From: Coptis chinensis
Lineage: Eukaryota; Streptophyta; Magnoliopsida; Ranunculales; Ranunculaceae
Reading direction: 5' to 3'
DNA: 64,000 nucleotides
Assembly (NCBI GenBank): GCA_015680905.1
Contig: CM027381.1
Span: 71,413,501 to 71,477,500 of the forward strand
This document shows positions 1 through 10,880 of this stretch, one piece after another. The notes below the pieces were generated by a model, which had not been told where the DNA came from, ran no database searches, and saw only the letters and a list, made by a program, of their open reading frames with translations. How positions within the stretch are numbered: the first letter of the stretch is position 1; each line of letters begins with the position of its first letter. The position numbers were made by a program, and so were the translations under genes.

Positions 1-660
1 GAATAAATGTATTTGGAGTGAGAGAGGAATAATAAAGGAAAGTGAACACAACTTTAGACTTCCACTACGAACATGAAAATGGAGGAGTATTTATTTTATA
101 TATAGGGGAGTGATAAGAGCCCAAAACTGTAGTTTAAACTCTTTAATAGTATTTCTATTTAGCCAATTATGTTATTAATAATATAGGTTTATCACTAATT
201 ACGTGCTTTTAAGTATTTCAAGCTTCGGAGTTGAATAAATGTCAATTCGTTACTAATTAGGTGCAAAAGGAGCTAAAGTGATTGCTAGAGAAGTTCCATG
301 AAGAAAGCCCAACTTTAATGGAGAAAAAACCCTTAAAAAGTCTAAGTCAACACTGTTAAGTGAGAGTCAAACCGGATTAGAGAGCTGAAAAAAAGTCAAT
401 AGAACTTCAAAATGCCATATTTTTGGACTCATGTCTCGGAATTAGGCCCATTTTATATCAAAATGACCGGCTTAGAAAGCTCTTTCCAATGGTCCAAGCT
501 TTGACTCGATCAGAGAAGTATAAGTTAGTGAAAACACATGCTACAGTAACACAACTAGAATTAAAATTCTTGGATTTACCCAATTAGGTTATGGACTTGA
601 TTTATGGGTCCATAACCTAGCCTAAAAATACATGCATGAAATTGTAATATAACCCTCTCC

Positions 661-669
661 TATATAAAG
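661..669 (+). promoter_or_regulatory. TATA box of the solo LTR
   Basis: TATATAAAG about 60 bp upstream of a long CT tract, inside an LTR with defined ends. Position and motif fit an LTR core promoter. Inference from sequence only. Confidence 0.45.
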
Positions 670-726
670 AGGGTTAAGGCTAAAAAAAAGATTGTCTACT
701 CCCTCTTTAGTTTAGAATAAATTAGA

Positions 727-728
<2 letters not shown>

Positions 729-774
<46 letters not shown>
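729..774. repeat. (TC)n microsatellite, 46 bp
   Basis: Pure TC/CT dinucleotide run just downstream of the LTR TATA box. The equivalent tract in copy 2 is 22 bp (23,953-23,974), a useful marker to tell the copies apart. Confidence 0.97.
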
Positions 775-780
<6 letters not shown>

Positions 781-1462
781 AGTTTTAGTTTGTAGCATCC
801 ATTAGAATTATTAATAAAAGTTTTAGTTTACTTTCAATTCAAGTATCTTTAAATTATGTCTTCTATTCAATCTTTAGTTAAGATGATTCCTATAATACAA
901 GGTTAAACCTCCATTAGAGGAGGTTTATGAAGCCATGTGAGGATGATTGGTAATTAGTATGGTTGTGGATTTGTATTAGCGTTTTAAGTTTGATTCTTAT
1001 GATTGTTTAGAGATAAAGATCATAAGAGTTGACTAGAGTTTAGAGCCACCACCAAAGAGATTTGTGGTAGAGCTAAACTCTCATGCTAGTGGAGCATTGA
1101 TCCGAGAGGACTTGGTATTCACTAGGGATTAATAGGCAATTCGATAATCAACCTAATGGTCAATCGAATTATGTGGTAGATTGAATCTTCTCTATACCCT
1201 TTTATCATCATTATATCTACTATTTTGACATCTTATTTACTGTTTCCACATCACATATTACTCTTATCATTGTTCTTTTTGTTTGATTAGTTGAATTCTA
1301 TTTATATCTTGATAGTTTATGAGTGGAACGAATCCGTACTCTTTATATATTGCATAATGAATTGAGAGTAGAAATATTGATCTAAGTACTTATTTAGTTA
1401 ATTGATTATTTGTGTTTAAGCATAGATAGTTAGTTTACGTAAATTTTGTCTTTATCAGGGAG

Positions 1463-2400
1463 GTTGGACCTTAAAACACGTACGTGAGCATTAGAACACC
1501 AAAATATCGGATGGTTTCTAAAATTGATATTTTGTTTTGACAATTCCGGTTTTTGGTAAATGCCTGAACTATTTACGATACCATTGAACTAGGTTTTTTT
1601 TTTACCATCAAGCCCAATAAAAGCCCAGTTCAGTCTTGGTAAGCCCATGGACCAGTGATGGCAGTGAGCGGTTTCTTTGTTTTACTCTAAGAGAGTGTGT
1701 TTAGGCATTTAGCATCAAACTCATTTTTCCAAACAAAGTTTCAATAGGTTTTAGTGTTGTGTGCTAGTTTGTGGGACTATAGTGTTTGTCTATAATTCGC
1801 TGAAGAGTTAGAAATTTTAAGTAAATGAGAAATCATAAAACCAACAAAACTTGGGGTGTGAAGGACCCACCAATGACGAAAACTATCCAAAAGATAAATC
1901 AAATTAAATAATCACGATGATCCGAGCATATGACTATGAGTACACCGGTATGATCAGATGACTATATGAGTACCCTTTTAGTAAACAAATCCTTTATTTT
2001 CAACGCGATGGCTATTCTGTTTGGCCGGTCTTCTTCCATTACTTGGTGTCTTGGTTGTTGTTTTCTTCAGAAGATTCTACAACTCTATAACAAAATATGA
2101 ATTGTTTGTTTTGAAATCCAACGTTCATACTACGATATGTTGGCTGGTAATGTGGCATCGATATCCTCGAAAACTATTTTGGATTGCCAATGCTTTACAT
2201 GGTATGATAAAAGGTTTCCAGAGTCCATACACATAACACATTAATAGTTAGAGTACGTAAGAATTTAAGTGCGCTTATATTTGGTGGATGCAATCCCCTC
2301 ACTCCATAGATTATTCTCAAAAGAATTAGTTGTTGAAGCATATGGGGAGTGCACTCTACTTGTATAGGTTAAATGAGGGTGCGTGCCCTTCCTATCAGTA
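1463..2400. other. Non-coding stretch, no recognisable gene
   Basis: AT-rich DNA between the solo LTR and the copia LTR. A 71-codon open frame at 2021-2236 starts from TTG, has no family resemblance I recognise and is conserved in copy 2 only because the DNA is duplicated. I see no motif I can support here. Confidence 0.6.
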
Positions 2401-2614
2401 TGTTAGAATGTCATATAACGGATTGTGTTTCTTATTTTCACTTTTCTTATGTATTAGACTCAATTATATATAAATATATCTCGGGTAGAGTATGTTATGA
2501 ACTATAACCCTAATTTTCCTTTCTCCATTCTTCTTCTTCTCCATCCAATCCACTAACACCTTCTCTGATCTTGATACTTTGATGTTGTTATGACTCTCCT
2601 AACATCTCACAACA
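2401..2614 (+). mobile_element. 5' LTR of degraded Ty1/copia element, copy 1
   Basis: It starts TGTTAGAATG and ends CTCACAACA. It is followed with no gap by TGGTATCAAAGC (2615-2626), a one-mismatch version of the initiator-Met tRNA primer site TGGTATCAGAGC used by many copia elements. Length 214 bp. No matching 3' LTR is found downstream, so the element is truncated. Confidence 0.78.
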
Positions 2615-2762
2615 TGGTATCAAAGCATCAGGTTAAAGATCCATAAAAAAAACCTATGAAAAATCAAGTTTAAAGTTTAAAACTTGAGTCTTGTTTTCTT
2701 TCAAACTCATTGTCTCACTCCCACACAATTATCTATCTCTTTGTATTCAAGTTTGCTTTACA

Positions 2763-3790
2763 ATGGCTGAAGTTTAAGTTGTTCCAAAGACCGATGAGTT
2801 TGGAAACACGTCTCTTTTCTTTGTTGGTATGACTTCTGTGAAATTGGAGGGTGTTGCCAATTGCCTTCAATAAGCATAAATAGTTACGGTATACCTTACT
2901 GGCAAAGGTAAGGAAACACATCTTACAAATCTACCTGTCGCCACAGATGAGAAATCAAAAGTGACTTGGACAAAAATGATGCCTTGGTTAAGAACTTTTT
3001 GTGGAATACTATGGAAAAAGATGTATCTAATATTGTTCATTTTTTTAAGACTTCTAAGGAAATCTAGGAGTATTCACAAGAATCATATTCTCAATCTCAA
3101 AATACATCTCGTATCTTTCAGTTATATGAAGATATATTTGATCTGAATCAAGGGAATATGTCTATTTCTGAGTATTATAATTCTCTTCGTAGTAAGTGGG
3201 AAGAATTAAATATTTATCATCTGATGACTATATATATCACTCAATTGAAGAAACAAAGAGCGAAATTTCGCGTCTCTAAATTCTTATCTGGTCTACATCC
3301 TGAGTTTGCTAATGTGAAGGCTCAAGTGCAAGTCAAATCAAAACTCCCAACTTTGTCTAAAGCTTAATTAGTATCGTATTTCTCGTATTACTCCTCCTTC
3401 AAAGACCACTGACATTGCAACCTTATTAGTTCCTCCAAGTAACAACAATAATAACTCCTCCTTTGATCGAGGTAGTGGAGGTAGAGGTAGCATAACTAGT
3501 CGTGGACGTGGAGGAGGTCGTAGCCAGGGGAGTGGACACGGCCGTGGTATGGGCGGTTGGCCACCATGTGATCATTGTGGGCGCACAAAAATCATGTATC
3601 TGATTTTTGTTGGGAAGCATTTGGACGGCCATCACAGTCCAAAACCAACAATGCCATAGTTTCTGATCACAGGGATACATATTCAATCCAAAAGGTGTAA
3701 GAAGACCTTGCAGCCCTAATGAAAAGGATACAAGCTATTCCAGCCAGTCTTTCAAGTTCGTCCAATGCCCCCACTGGAGGCTTTCTAAAA
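2763..3790 (+). pseudogene. Ty1/copia gag remnant, copy 1
   Basis: Several frames together give a copia gag (UBN2/Retrotran_gag_2-like) protein: an N-terminal part around 2763-2930 containing KLEGVAN; a middle with WTK, FKTSKEIWE-type and ISEYYNSLRSKWEEL motifs (2961-3367); FLSGLHPEFANVKAQV; a Gly/Arg-rich tract (3460-3560); and a CCHC zinc-knuckle-like segment (CDHCG...NHVSDFC) near 3565-3615. Stops (for example the fourth or fifth codon after the ATG) and frameshifts, one inside the knuckle, destroy it. There is no protease, integrase or RT, and the homology stops near a poly-A/poly-C stretch at 3785-3800. Non-functional gag; it would have formed the particle shell. Confidence 0.82.
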
Positions 3791-3799
3791 AAAAACCCC

Positions 3800-4600
3800 C
3801 CCATTTGTATGTACTAATTGTTTAGTGCTTCGCAAAGGATTCCAAGGAATGTAGTAAAATGTAATTCCATCTCTTTACAAAAAATAATTTGGGAAAAGAA
3901 GAAATAATGATGAGATAAAATGTCGAAAAAATAAAGATGAGAGAAAATCGTGTAAGAGTTTCATAGGATTTTTATTTATTTATTTATATATTTACTAGAA
4001 AGTAGGTATATGCATGCATACTACACACTGAATTTTTTGAGTTAAAAACATAACTTCATAGTTATAAGATAATGTTGGGAATTGGGAAATTTGCCACTAA
4101 GGGTAAATGTCAATGGTAGAAAATAGCTAAATAAAAACATGATGGGCAGTGTTTGGTTCATGAAATTGAGTTTCCTAGAAAGTGGAGGAAAAAAAACAAA
4201 ACAAACGAGAGATAGCATGGAAAGAGACTCGCAAGAGAGGGAGCCGAGAGCGTAAGAGAGAATGATTGAAGAGAGACACGGGTTGCCGTCTTGCCGAAGT
4301 GGGTAATAAGGAAAGCTTGAGAAATTGAAGTTGCTTTCCATATAGATCGTACTCAATAAGCAAACTTAATATACACTATCTAGGGGGACCTACTGCCGCA
4401 AAATTGGTGCTCACTCTCACAAACACAAAGATGGGCATGTTGGAAAGATTTATACACCTCTTAAAGTTTTAAACCAATGTCTAACTTTACAAACTGGCAA
4501 TCTTACTTCAATACTCCAACACCAAATGCACATATATCACTGATCACATATGAAAGTTTGGTTGGAGTCGGTCTCTGTGGCCCCACACCGTGCAATCAAT
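3800..4600. other. Non-coding stretch, no recognisable gene
   Basis: AT-rich DNA. Two overlapping minus-strand open frames near 4042-4363 have low-complexity composition and no family features. I see nothing else to report. Confidence 0.5.
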
Positions 4601-4611
4601 AATGTGAAAGT

Positions 4612-5048
4612 CCTTTGTACACTGCTTACTAGATGGAAAATAGCTCTACTAAAAGTCTAATGGTCTCCTCGTCAACATTTAAAAGATTTGGCATCTTTAA
4701 TTTCTCTAGCAACCAGGCATCAGGAAAAGGACAAAGGTCCTCGAACCTAGTAGGTTTTACTTCAATACCACGTATCTTCTTTAACAGATCCTCTAATTAG
4801 TTGATTTATTGTTTCAAGGGCTCAAGTTTGTCAAAGGTAGGCAAATGTGAGCTGGATGCTTTAATGATTGGAAACTCACTCACACTTGACGTGAAGACAA
4901 TTTTGGTGCTTATGTTGCAGCTAGAAGAGGAGCCAACTTGAATGAAGGGGTCACTTTGAATGTGACTTGGTGGAAGTGACCCTCTTGAGCCAAAACCTGT
5001 TTCCCAATGCAAGGGCCACTTTAGATGTAATTTCAAATAATATAACAA
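4612..5048 (-). pseudogene. Possible gag-like remnant (minus strand), copy 1
   Basis: On the minus strand one frame reads through about 145 codons with only two internal stops. It gives a Ser-rich head, then LEDLLKKIRGIEV, then FEDLCPFPDAWLLEKLKMPN. The pattern of a short helix (LEDLLKKI.G) followed by DLC.FPD...P.K.K.P resembles the N-terminal part of plant Ty3/gypsy gag proteins. The resemblance is weak, and I see no zinc knuckle or polymerase nearby. It could also be an unrelated decayed host exon. The same frame is present at 27,800-28,238 in copy 2. Confidence 0.3.
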
Positions 5049-5996
5049 TGGATGGATGTAGCTATTGGCCTATTGCTACATCAAAAGTTACATTATTGTG
5101 AAGATCGGCCCGAATCTTAACAATCATGTCTCACTTGTTTTTGCTTATTTATCGTCAAATATTTTGTTGTTTTCGATATTTCATGTCATTGTTACGTTTT
5201 TTTTTCCCCTTCACGCAGGATCTTAGATTCCATATAATTTTTATAGTTACATTAGCGTTGGACAAAACCCATGGCGGCTTGTACAAAACAAAGACAACTT
5301 TGAGGGCGGGCAACTTATCCAATATGGCGTGCCTATGTGGAGGTAACTTGTATTGGAATGCTCTTAGAGATTTCACTTTTTCTTCCTAGCTCTCATACAT
5401 CATCTACTCCGATTTAATTTGATGGTTGATTGAATTAAAGTGAGGGGAAGCATGAGAAGACTGGTGTACTCTTCTATATATATTATTCTTCTTCTGATTT
5501 CCTATTTTTATTCTCTTTTTATTTATTTTTCTATGTGTTATTAAATCTGGGACAAACATTAAGAGTATAAGTGACACGTGGACCACTCCTGGCGAGTGTC
5601 AACAAATACATGGATAATTCGTGTGCAACAAATTCGAACTAAAGAAAATATGTTCATTTTGACCTCCAAAATCACAATTAATTAATGCGCCATTGATATT
5701 TTCAATTTTAAATAAAAGTACCTAAATGTATCTATAAAAGAGGTCCCCCTCTCATATGAAATCCAACTCCTTATCCAAAACAATAAATAAAAAAAAAAAA
5801 AAAAAATGCATGCATTGGTTTCTCCACTATTTCTTCCATGGCTTACATATGTTACTTCATGGATTCCATATATGAAATCCAACTCCTTATCCAAAAATAT
5901 ATATAAAAATATAAAAAAATACATGCATCGGTTTCTCCACTATTTCTTCCATATATGTTACTTCATGGATTCCATATATTTCACTTTATACATACT
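5049..5996. other. Non-coding stretch; short tandem duplication 5806-5970
   Basis: Mostly AT-rich DNA. At 5806-5880 and 5925-5970 a ~75-bp segment (GGTTTCTCCACTATTTCTTCC...GGATTCCATATAT) is duplicated imperfectly, separated by an A-rich spacer. It lies directly upstream of the PR-10 fragment and may be its decayed 5' flank. Confidence 0.5.
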
Positions 5997-6180
5997 ATGT
6001 TTTTGAGATTGTGTCTCCAGTTCCTGCCAATAAGTTATTCAAGGCCTCAGTCTTTGACATGCATGAGTTAGCTCCCAAAATTATGCCCGAAGTTGTGAAT
6101 AGTGCATCTATTCAAGGAGATGGAGGAATTGGAAGCTTCAAGGAATTTTACTTCAATTGAAGGTCTAATTTGTGACTACT
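5997..6180 (+). pseudogene. PR-10 / Bet v 1 family N-terminal fragment, copy 1
   Basis: The frame reads EIVSPVPANKLFKASVFD, then PKIMPEVVNSASIQGDGGIG. SPVPA.KLFKA followed by the glycine loop GDGG.G is the standard start of PR-10/Bet v 1-like proteins, small cytosolic ligand-binding proteins of about 155-160 residues. Only about 60 residues remain. The frame after the putative ATG is broken by homopolymer length: 5 T here, 7 T in copy 2, 6 needed. A 1-bp change gives a stop at 6157-6159, whereas copy 2 reads on as FYFTEG. An LTR is inserted at 6181 within the reading frame. The rest of the gene is not found beyond the LTR at 51,669, so this is a truncated pseudogene. Confidence 0.75.
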
Positions 6181-6856
6181 TGATAAGCACATAATTGATA
6201 TTAAGTTGTCCAATTAATTGATATATGTTCATTTTATTAGTCCGTTTCATTGGCTTTATAGGAATCAACACCTAACGAACGAAACGGGCCGAGACCTGAA
6301 ATTTTAAAAGGATTGTAAAATCCTCGTGGGTTTGATTACAGGAAGAATGCTTGATATGAGTCTGGAAATAGCATATGAAAGATATCCAGAAACTACTGTA
6401 AAAGCTAAAGTGTTGTAGTCAAAGTTAGAGGGCGCGCGCCCTATATTTTGCCTATTATCAAGGGTGCAACACCTTTTTTTTCTCTCGACGCAAAACAATA
6501 AGTTCTTTTTGCAATCAAGATTTACAACAAATCCGCCCCCTTTTTTTTTGTACGCAAACAATAATTAAGTTCTTTTTGCGATCAAGATTCACACCGAATC
6601 ACTTGGTTAAGACTCCCCACCGCTTACAACTCTCGAGAAGGGATTCCAACACTCACGCAACATAAAAAAAACCATATATAAGCAATCCCTACCGAGAGGC
6701 AAAGGGGATCACATCTTGGGAGCTTGGAGTTACATCTTTGGATCGGCTGGAGCTTGCGAACAGGAGTTGGAGAAGAAAAAGACCAACTTAACCCAGCAGC
6801 ATCGGTTTAGTGATGGCTTCTTCACCTTTAAATTCTACTGTTTCAATTATCATGTC
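6181..6856 (+). mobile_element. Left half of solo LTR (TGATAAGCAC family), copy 1
   Basis: It starts TGATAAGCAC right after CTACT (6176-6180). Its right half lies at 50,933-51,668, ends ATCTATCA and is followed by CTACT, so both ends and the 5-bp TSD can be read. The LTR is split by the Tat element, whose own TSD ATGTC ends this half (6852-6856). Inside are a GGGCGCGCGCCC palindrome near 6431 and a duplicated ~70-bp motif (6480-6600). Reassembled length is about 1.4 kb. Confidence 0.75.
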
Positions 6857-7331
6857 TGTTTCGACCCCCACCTACGTGGCAAACGTCCATTAGTAGGGGT
6901 CTCTATTTTATTCATTTAATCAACAGGGCTAAAGCCCAATTCGCAATATCATGGATTAATGTACAGGCCCATTAACTCATGTGTCTAAGGCTGAACCTTA
7001 GCCACATGACTTGCCACTAATATACATTGATTTATGTCCAGATTCATTTCTTATCAAAAAGATAATTATTAGTTGACAGTTATATTCTATCACAATTACT
7101 CAAGCAACAAGATTACTTGAGCTACAAGGACTCTCTACTCTACCTATATAAATACCACATTATTTTTCATAAGGAACTACGTTGAAACTTGATCCCTAGA
7201 AAATAGATCTTGGGTACGTAGGCAGCCATTATTTGGTTCAGTTTCATCTCCCCCAACATCAAATTCTTCTGTTTCTTAGTGCGTTCTTTACCATTGCTCT
7301 CGTTGTGTTGAAGCAGTTTACTGCCGAAACA
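6857..7331 (+). mobile_element. 5' LTR of Tat-type Ty3/gypsy element, copy 1
   Basis: 475 bp, starting TGTTTCGACCCCCACC and ending GCCGAAACA, preceded by ATGTC (6852-6856). Near-identical sequence forms the 3' LTR at 50,459-50,927, which is followed by ATGTC at 50,928-50,932, so this 5' end and that 3' end keep the original TSD. A TATA-like box lies at 7145-7153. Confidence 0.9.
7145..7153 (+). promoter_or_regulatory. TATA box of Tat-element LTR
   Basis: TATATAAAT about 185 bp before the LTR end, conserved in all three copies of this LTR (30,341 and 50,739). Probable core promoter for the element. Confidence 0.5.
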
Positions 7332-7335
7332 TAAT

Positions 7336-7353
7336 TGGCGCCGTCTGTGGGGA
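7336..7353 (+). other. Primer binding site of the Tat element
   Basis: TGGCGCCGTCTGTGGGGA begins four bases after the LTR. This motif is the usual minus-strand primer site of plant Ty3/gypsy non-chromoviruses. Copy 2 (30,532 onward) has a GCGCCG duplication and lacks bases of CTGT here. Confidence 0.75.
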
Positions 7354-7386
7354 ATTTAGAATTCATTATCACGTGAAACAATCAAG

Positions 7387-8690
7387 ATGGTAAGCACAAG
7401 AAGCAGACCAAATAGTCAACATATTCCTCCTGCTAATAGGAATTGCAACCCTCAAAATTCAAATCAGCCAATGCAAGAACCGTTGAACAATCAAGTTGCT
7501 CCTAGTGGTAAGATCAATTCTCAACATCCAACCGTAGCAGCGCCACCGCCACAACCACCGCCTCCGCTATCGCCACTGCTAATACGGTTGAGCGTAAGTT
7601 ACGACGAGTCAAAAATTTAAAATAGAAACTTGAGAAGGAAGCTGGCAAAGAGGCAAAGGCCGGTGGACGAGGCTGCAAATTAAACAACATCAGGCGACCA
7701 CGAAGGGACGCAGGCCATTCCAGTGTATGGGACCGTCTTAAAGATCCACTTCATCGTCCTCAACAACGTGTTATTTCTCAAACACAATCAACCAGTGCAC
7801 ACTTTAAGAGTAATGACCCTATTACCCGTACTTATGGGGAGAATCGGATTGGCAGGGATAACTACTACCCTAGACATGTCCGATCTCAAATGGAAGATTT
7901 ACCTCTGAGAAGCAATTTCAGGGAAGACCGCCATCCGAGATATGTCCGACATGACTGGGAAGGCCGGCATCCCAGACAAGAGCAACAACACATGGAGAAG
8001 TGGTATAATTATACCAACCACCCGGCCAAGGGTGACTACCGCCTAGACAAAAAGGTTACTGAGGATAGACAAAGACAATCACCGGTCGGAGCTGATCGTG
8101 CGTACCGCCAAAGATCTCTAACTACAATAAGAGATAATGGAAGGTATTCTTCTCCACATGGGCACGACCGGGGGCGTCCCGTTGTTCGAGCCAATACTTT
8201 AACTCTAACAGAACAACAGTTGAAAGAGTTGATTGCAAAATAACTTAACGATAGAGAGTCAAGGGATGTAAGAATGAAAAACTTGACAGTCAATGATGGC
8301 GTACTTGATAAGTTTTCGCTCGACATTCAGGAAGCTTACCACCATCCCGACTTCAAACAACCCGATTTTGAACTTTATGATGAGTTGGAAGGAGATCCTG
8401 GCTTGCATGTTCTATCGTTCAAAAATGAGTTGGTGTTATGGGGTGGTGGAGATGATCCGTTCATGTGTAAGCTCTTTCCATCAACTCTAAAGGGAGAAGC
8501 ATTATTACTGGTTTAGTGAGTTGCCTTCAAGATCAATTCACCAATACAATGAACTAGAAAATCAGTTTGTTTATCGTTTTACCACAATTGCAAGACACCA
8601 AAGGATGTCGACTCACTTTTGAACATCAAGCAACAACGCGACGAAAAGTTACATACTTTTGTTACTAGGTTCAAAAGCAAAGAAGACCGC
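7387..8690 (+). pseudogene. Ty3/gypsy (Tat) gag, broken, copy 1
   Basis: The ATG at 7387 starts MVSTRSRPNSQHIPPANRN, 33 bases after the primer site, the usual place for gag. It has a Pro-rich stretch (7540-7585), then an Arg/His-rich segment (7890-8240) ending TEQQLKELIAK. The gag core (8290-8680) contains LYDELEGDPGLHVLSFKNEL, DDPFMCKLFPSTLKGEAL, a WFSELP..SI..Y.EL block, and NIKQQRDEKLHTFVTRF. WF..LP...I..Y.EL..QF and Q...E.L..F..RF are typical of Retrotrans_gag. At least four frameshifts or stops separate these pieces. At 8500 copy 1 has extra bases in the ALRWF region that is open in copy 2. No protease follows. Confidence 0.85.
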
Positions 8691-8725
8691 CGCGCCGCCG
8701 CTACCGCAAACAAGCATAAAAACGC

Positions 8726-9160
8726 CGTCGAAAGAAAGTATATGGAAAAACTTCATCCAAGATTGGACCGACCGACAGAAGGCCGACCTCGCAGATTTCG
8801 CGAAAATCGCCATCCTAGATAGGTCCGGCCCGGACATGGAAAAAGGCATCACGGAAGAAAGTATAAGGAAAAACTTCATCCCGCATGGACCGACTTGACG
8901 GGGAAGGCCGACCTCGCGCAGATTTGGCGGAAAATCGCCATCCTAGACAGTCCATCCATACAGGGAAAAAAAGGGGTCCGCGAGTAAGAAAGTATAATGA
9001 AAACCTTCATCCTAGATTGGACCGACCGACAGGGAAGGCCGACCTCGCAGATTTTGAGAAAACCGCCATCCCGCATGTGTCCCACCGGCGAGGGATGGAA
9101 GGTGTCACAGAGGTAACTAGAGGGAAGTCCACAATCCTAGACAAACTACCGACCTAGATA
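8726..9160 (+). repeat. ~126-bp tandem repeats in gag 3' region, copy 1
   Basis: About three decayed repeats of a 126-bp unit (starting near 8726, 8850 and 8981). They correspond to a 42-residue unit; in one frame it reads as Arg/His-rich protein with HPRLDRP and GRPRRF motifs. Copy 2 (31,915-32,300) keeps a regular period. The flanks at about 8095-8180 and 9200-9290 share an ~80-bp direct repeat (CTCTAAC...CGACCGGGGGCGTC), suggesting an internal duplication of gag sequence. Confidence 0.75.
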
Positions 9161-9300
9161 GGTTGGTTACACGCAAAAGAAAAAGACAATCTCGGTCCCA
9201 AAAAAGTGTGTACCGCCTAAAATCTCTAACTCTTGTAAGAGGTAATAGCAGGTGTCATCTTCCACATAGGCTCGACCGGGGGCGTCTGTTTGTTTAAATC

Positions 9301-9806
9301 TTCTGGGTGAAATGGATTTTACTCTTCAATACAATTTTTTCTGATCTGTTGGGAAAAATAATGGAGGCTTATATCGATGATATAGTCGTTAAATCGAACA
9401 ATACGGGTGATCATCTTTCCGATCTTTAACTTGTTTTTTATAGGCTTAACAAGTATAACATGATACTCAATCCCGCCAAATGTTCTTTTGGGCCTCTTTT
9501 CTGGAAAATTTCTGGGATACCTCATGACTCGTAGAGGTATTGAGGCTAATCCTGATCAAATACGCGCCGTTATTGATATGCCATCACCCAAAAATAAGAA
9601 GGAAATTCAACGACTTACTGGTCGGCTTGCCGTTCTTCATAGATTTATTTCTAAATATTCCGATCGTTGTCATCCCTTCTTCCAGACTTTAAAGAGGGTA
9701 GCAACTTGGAACATTGATTGTGAGATGGCATTGCAACAACTGAAGAAATACTTGGTTAGTCCTCCTATATTAACAAGTCCTTCAATGGGTCAACCTAGTG
9801 GCATAT
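9301..9806 (+). pseudogene. Reverse transcriptase C-terminal part, Tat element, copy 1
   Basis: It contains LLGKIMEAYIDDIVVKS; YIDD is the catalytic YxDD motif of the RT palm. LNKYNMILNPAKCSFG and FLGYLMTRRGIEANPDQI follow, the usual gypsy RT blocks after the active site, then the RT-RNase H connection (KEIQRLTGRLAVLHRFISK, 9595-9660). There is one in-frame stop (TAA at about 9427) and a frameshift near 9490. The N-terminal half of RT and the whole protease are absent: sequence jumps from gag repeats straight to the segment before YIDD, a deletion shared by both copies. Confidence 0.88.
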
Positions 9807-9820
9807 AGCTGGCAGCTACA

Positions 9821-10402
9821 TTGATGGAAAAATCTATGGAAGACATTCTGTCGCCGCTAATTGGGGGCGACGAAGACCGATATGAAAACGCAATTCCTAA
9901 TCCCATTGACATATGGATTGTTTACTCAGATGGCTCGCATAGTAAATCTGGGTCTGGAATTGGATGTGTTTTTGTTAAACCCGGCGGAGAAAAGATTGGG
10001 AAATTTGTGCGACTTGGCTTCGCCGCTTCAAATAACGAAGCCGAGTATGAGGCTGCCATTTGTGCCTTGAGAACAGCTCTGACACTGGGGGCGCGAAAGC
10101 TCCAGTTATACACGGATTCTCGCCTTGTTGCCAATCAGTTTGGTGGGTCTTTTGAAGCAAGAGATGAGCGTATGGCGGCTTATCTTAGTTTGATATGTAG
10201 TCTTGCTCGACAATTTGATAGCATCTCTATCACTCAAAGACCCCGAAATGACTTACGTCATGCAGATTCATTAGCTTATCTCTCCGCCGCCATTAGAAGC
10301 GAAGGGCTTGACACATCACTTTTGCAGTCATCTTTTCGTCAGTCGAAGTTTGAACGTTTTTACACTCGCTTAATTCATTACTATCATTACGAAAAAATCT
10401 GA
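9821..10402 (+). pseudogene. Plant-type RNase H (aRNH) of Tat element, copy 1
   Basis: A 193-codon open frame with WIVYSDGSHSKSGSGIGCVF, NNEAEYEAAICALRTAL, LQLYTDSRLVANQFGGSFEA and RPRNDLRHADSLAYLSA. The D (YSDGS), E (EAEYEA), D (LYTDSRLV) and final D (HADSLA) are the four RNase H metal-binding positions. This second, archaeal-like RNase H located after the polymerase is a hallmark of Tat/Ogre elements. The domain looks intact, but it is isolated from RT by a stop at 9806 and the integrase is missing. In copy 2 an 8-bp insertion near 33,275 breaks it. Confidence 0.9.
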
Positions 10403-10880
10403 CGAAGTTACCACATTTAGCTTTGTCAGTCTACGTTTGAACGTTTTTACACTCGTTTAATTCATTACTATCATTAGGAAAAAATCCGGACGGTTACCAC
10501 ATTTAGCGTCGGTTTAAGTTTGAACGCTTTTACGCCGCTTAGTCGTTACTATCGCTATTTACAAAAAATCGTGAAATTACCACGTTTAATTTCGTCGATC
10601 CTAAGTTGAACGCTTTTACACTCGCTTTTAGTCGTTACTATCACTACAACAAAAATCGTGAAATTGCCATATTTAGCTTCGGGTCCTAAGTTTGAACGCT
10701 TTTTAGTTAGTTATTATCGCTACGACAAAAATCGGACGAAGTTACCGCGCGTTTAACCGTCGATCTAAGTTCGAACGCTTTTTGCTCGCTTAGTCGTTAC
10801 TATCACTACGACAATATCCGACTAAGTCACCGCGTTTACGCTTTGTCGGTGAAGTTTGAACGTTTTTACACTCGCTTAGT
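10350..10880 (+). repeat. ~85-bp hairpin-bearing tandem repeats after RNase H, copy 1
   Basis: About six units, each with TTTGAACGCTTTTACACTCG, a TAGTCGTTACTATC block and a segment that in copy 2 forms a perfect hairpin (CTGACGAAG...CTTCGTCAG). In this copy most stems are damaged (for example ATCCGGACGG for ATCTGACGAAG). See 33,536-34,075 for the cleaner array. The first unit overlaps the RNase H stop region. Confidence 0.85.

Larger units (their letters stand above)
111..1457 (+). mobile_element. Solo LTR (TGATAAG...TTTATCA family), copy 1
   Basis: It begins TGATAAGAGC and ends GTCTTTATCA, so it has TG...CA ends with short inverted termini. A 5-bp target duplication GGGAG lies at 106-110 and 1458-1462. 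It holds a TATA-like box followed by a (CT)n tract, and no coding potential. With one LTR, no internal region and an intact TSD it is best read as a solo LTR left by LTR-LTR recombination. Family not identified; it shares its ends with the LTR that starts at 6181. Confidence 0.82.

Noticed and set aside
2021-2236. 71-codon frame identical in both copies (also 25,219)
   Set aside because: Starts from TTG, no family features; identity is explained by the recent duplication.
4042-4363. 104- and 62-codon minus frames conserved in copy 2
   Set aside because: Overlapping frames of low-complexity sequence, no motifs; conservation reflects duplication.
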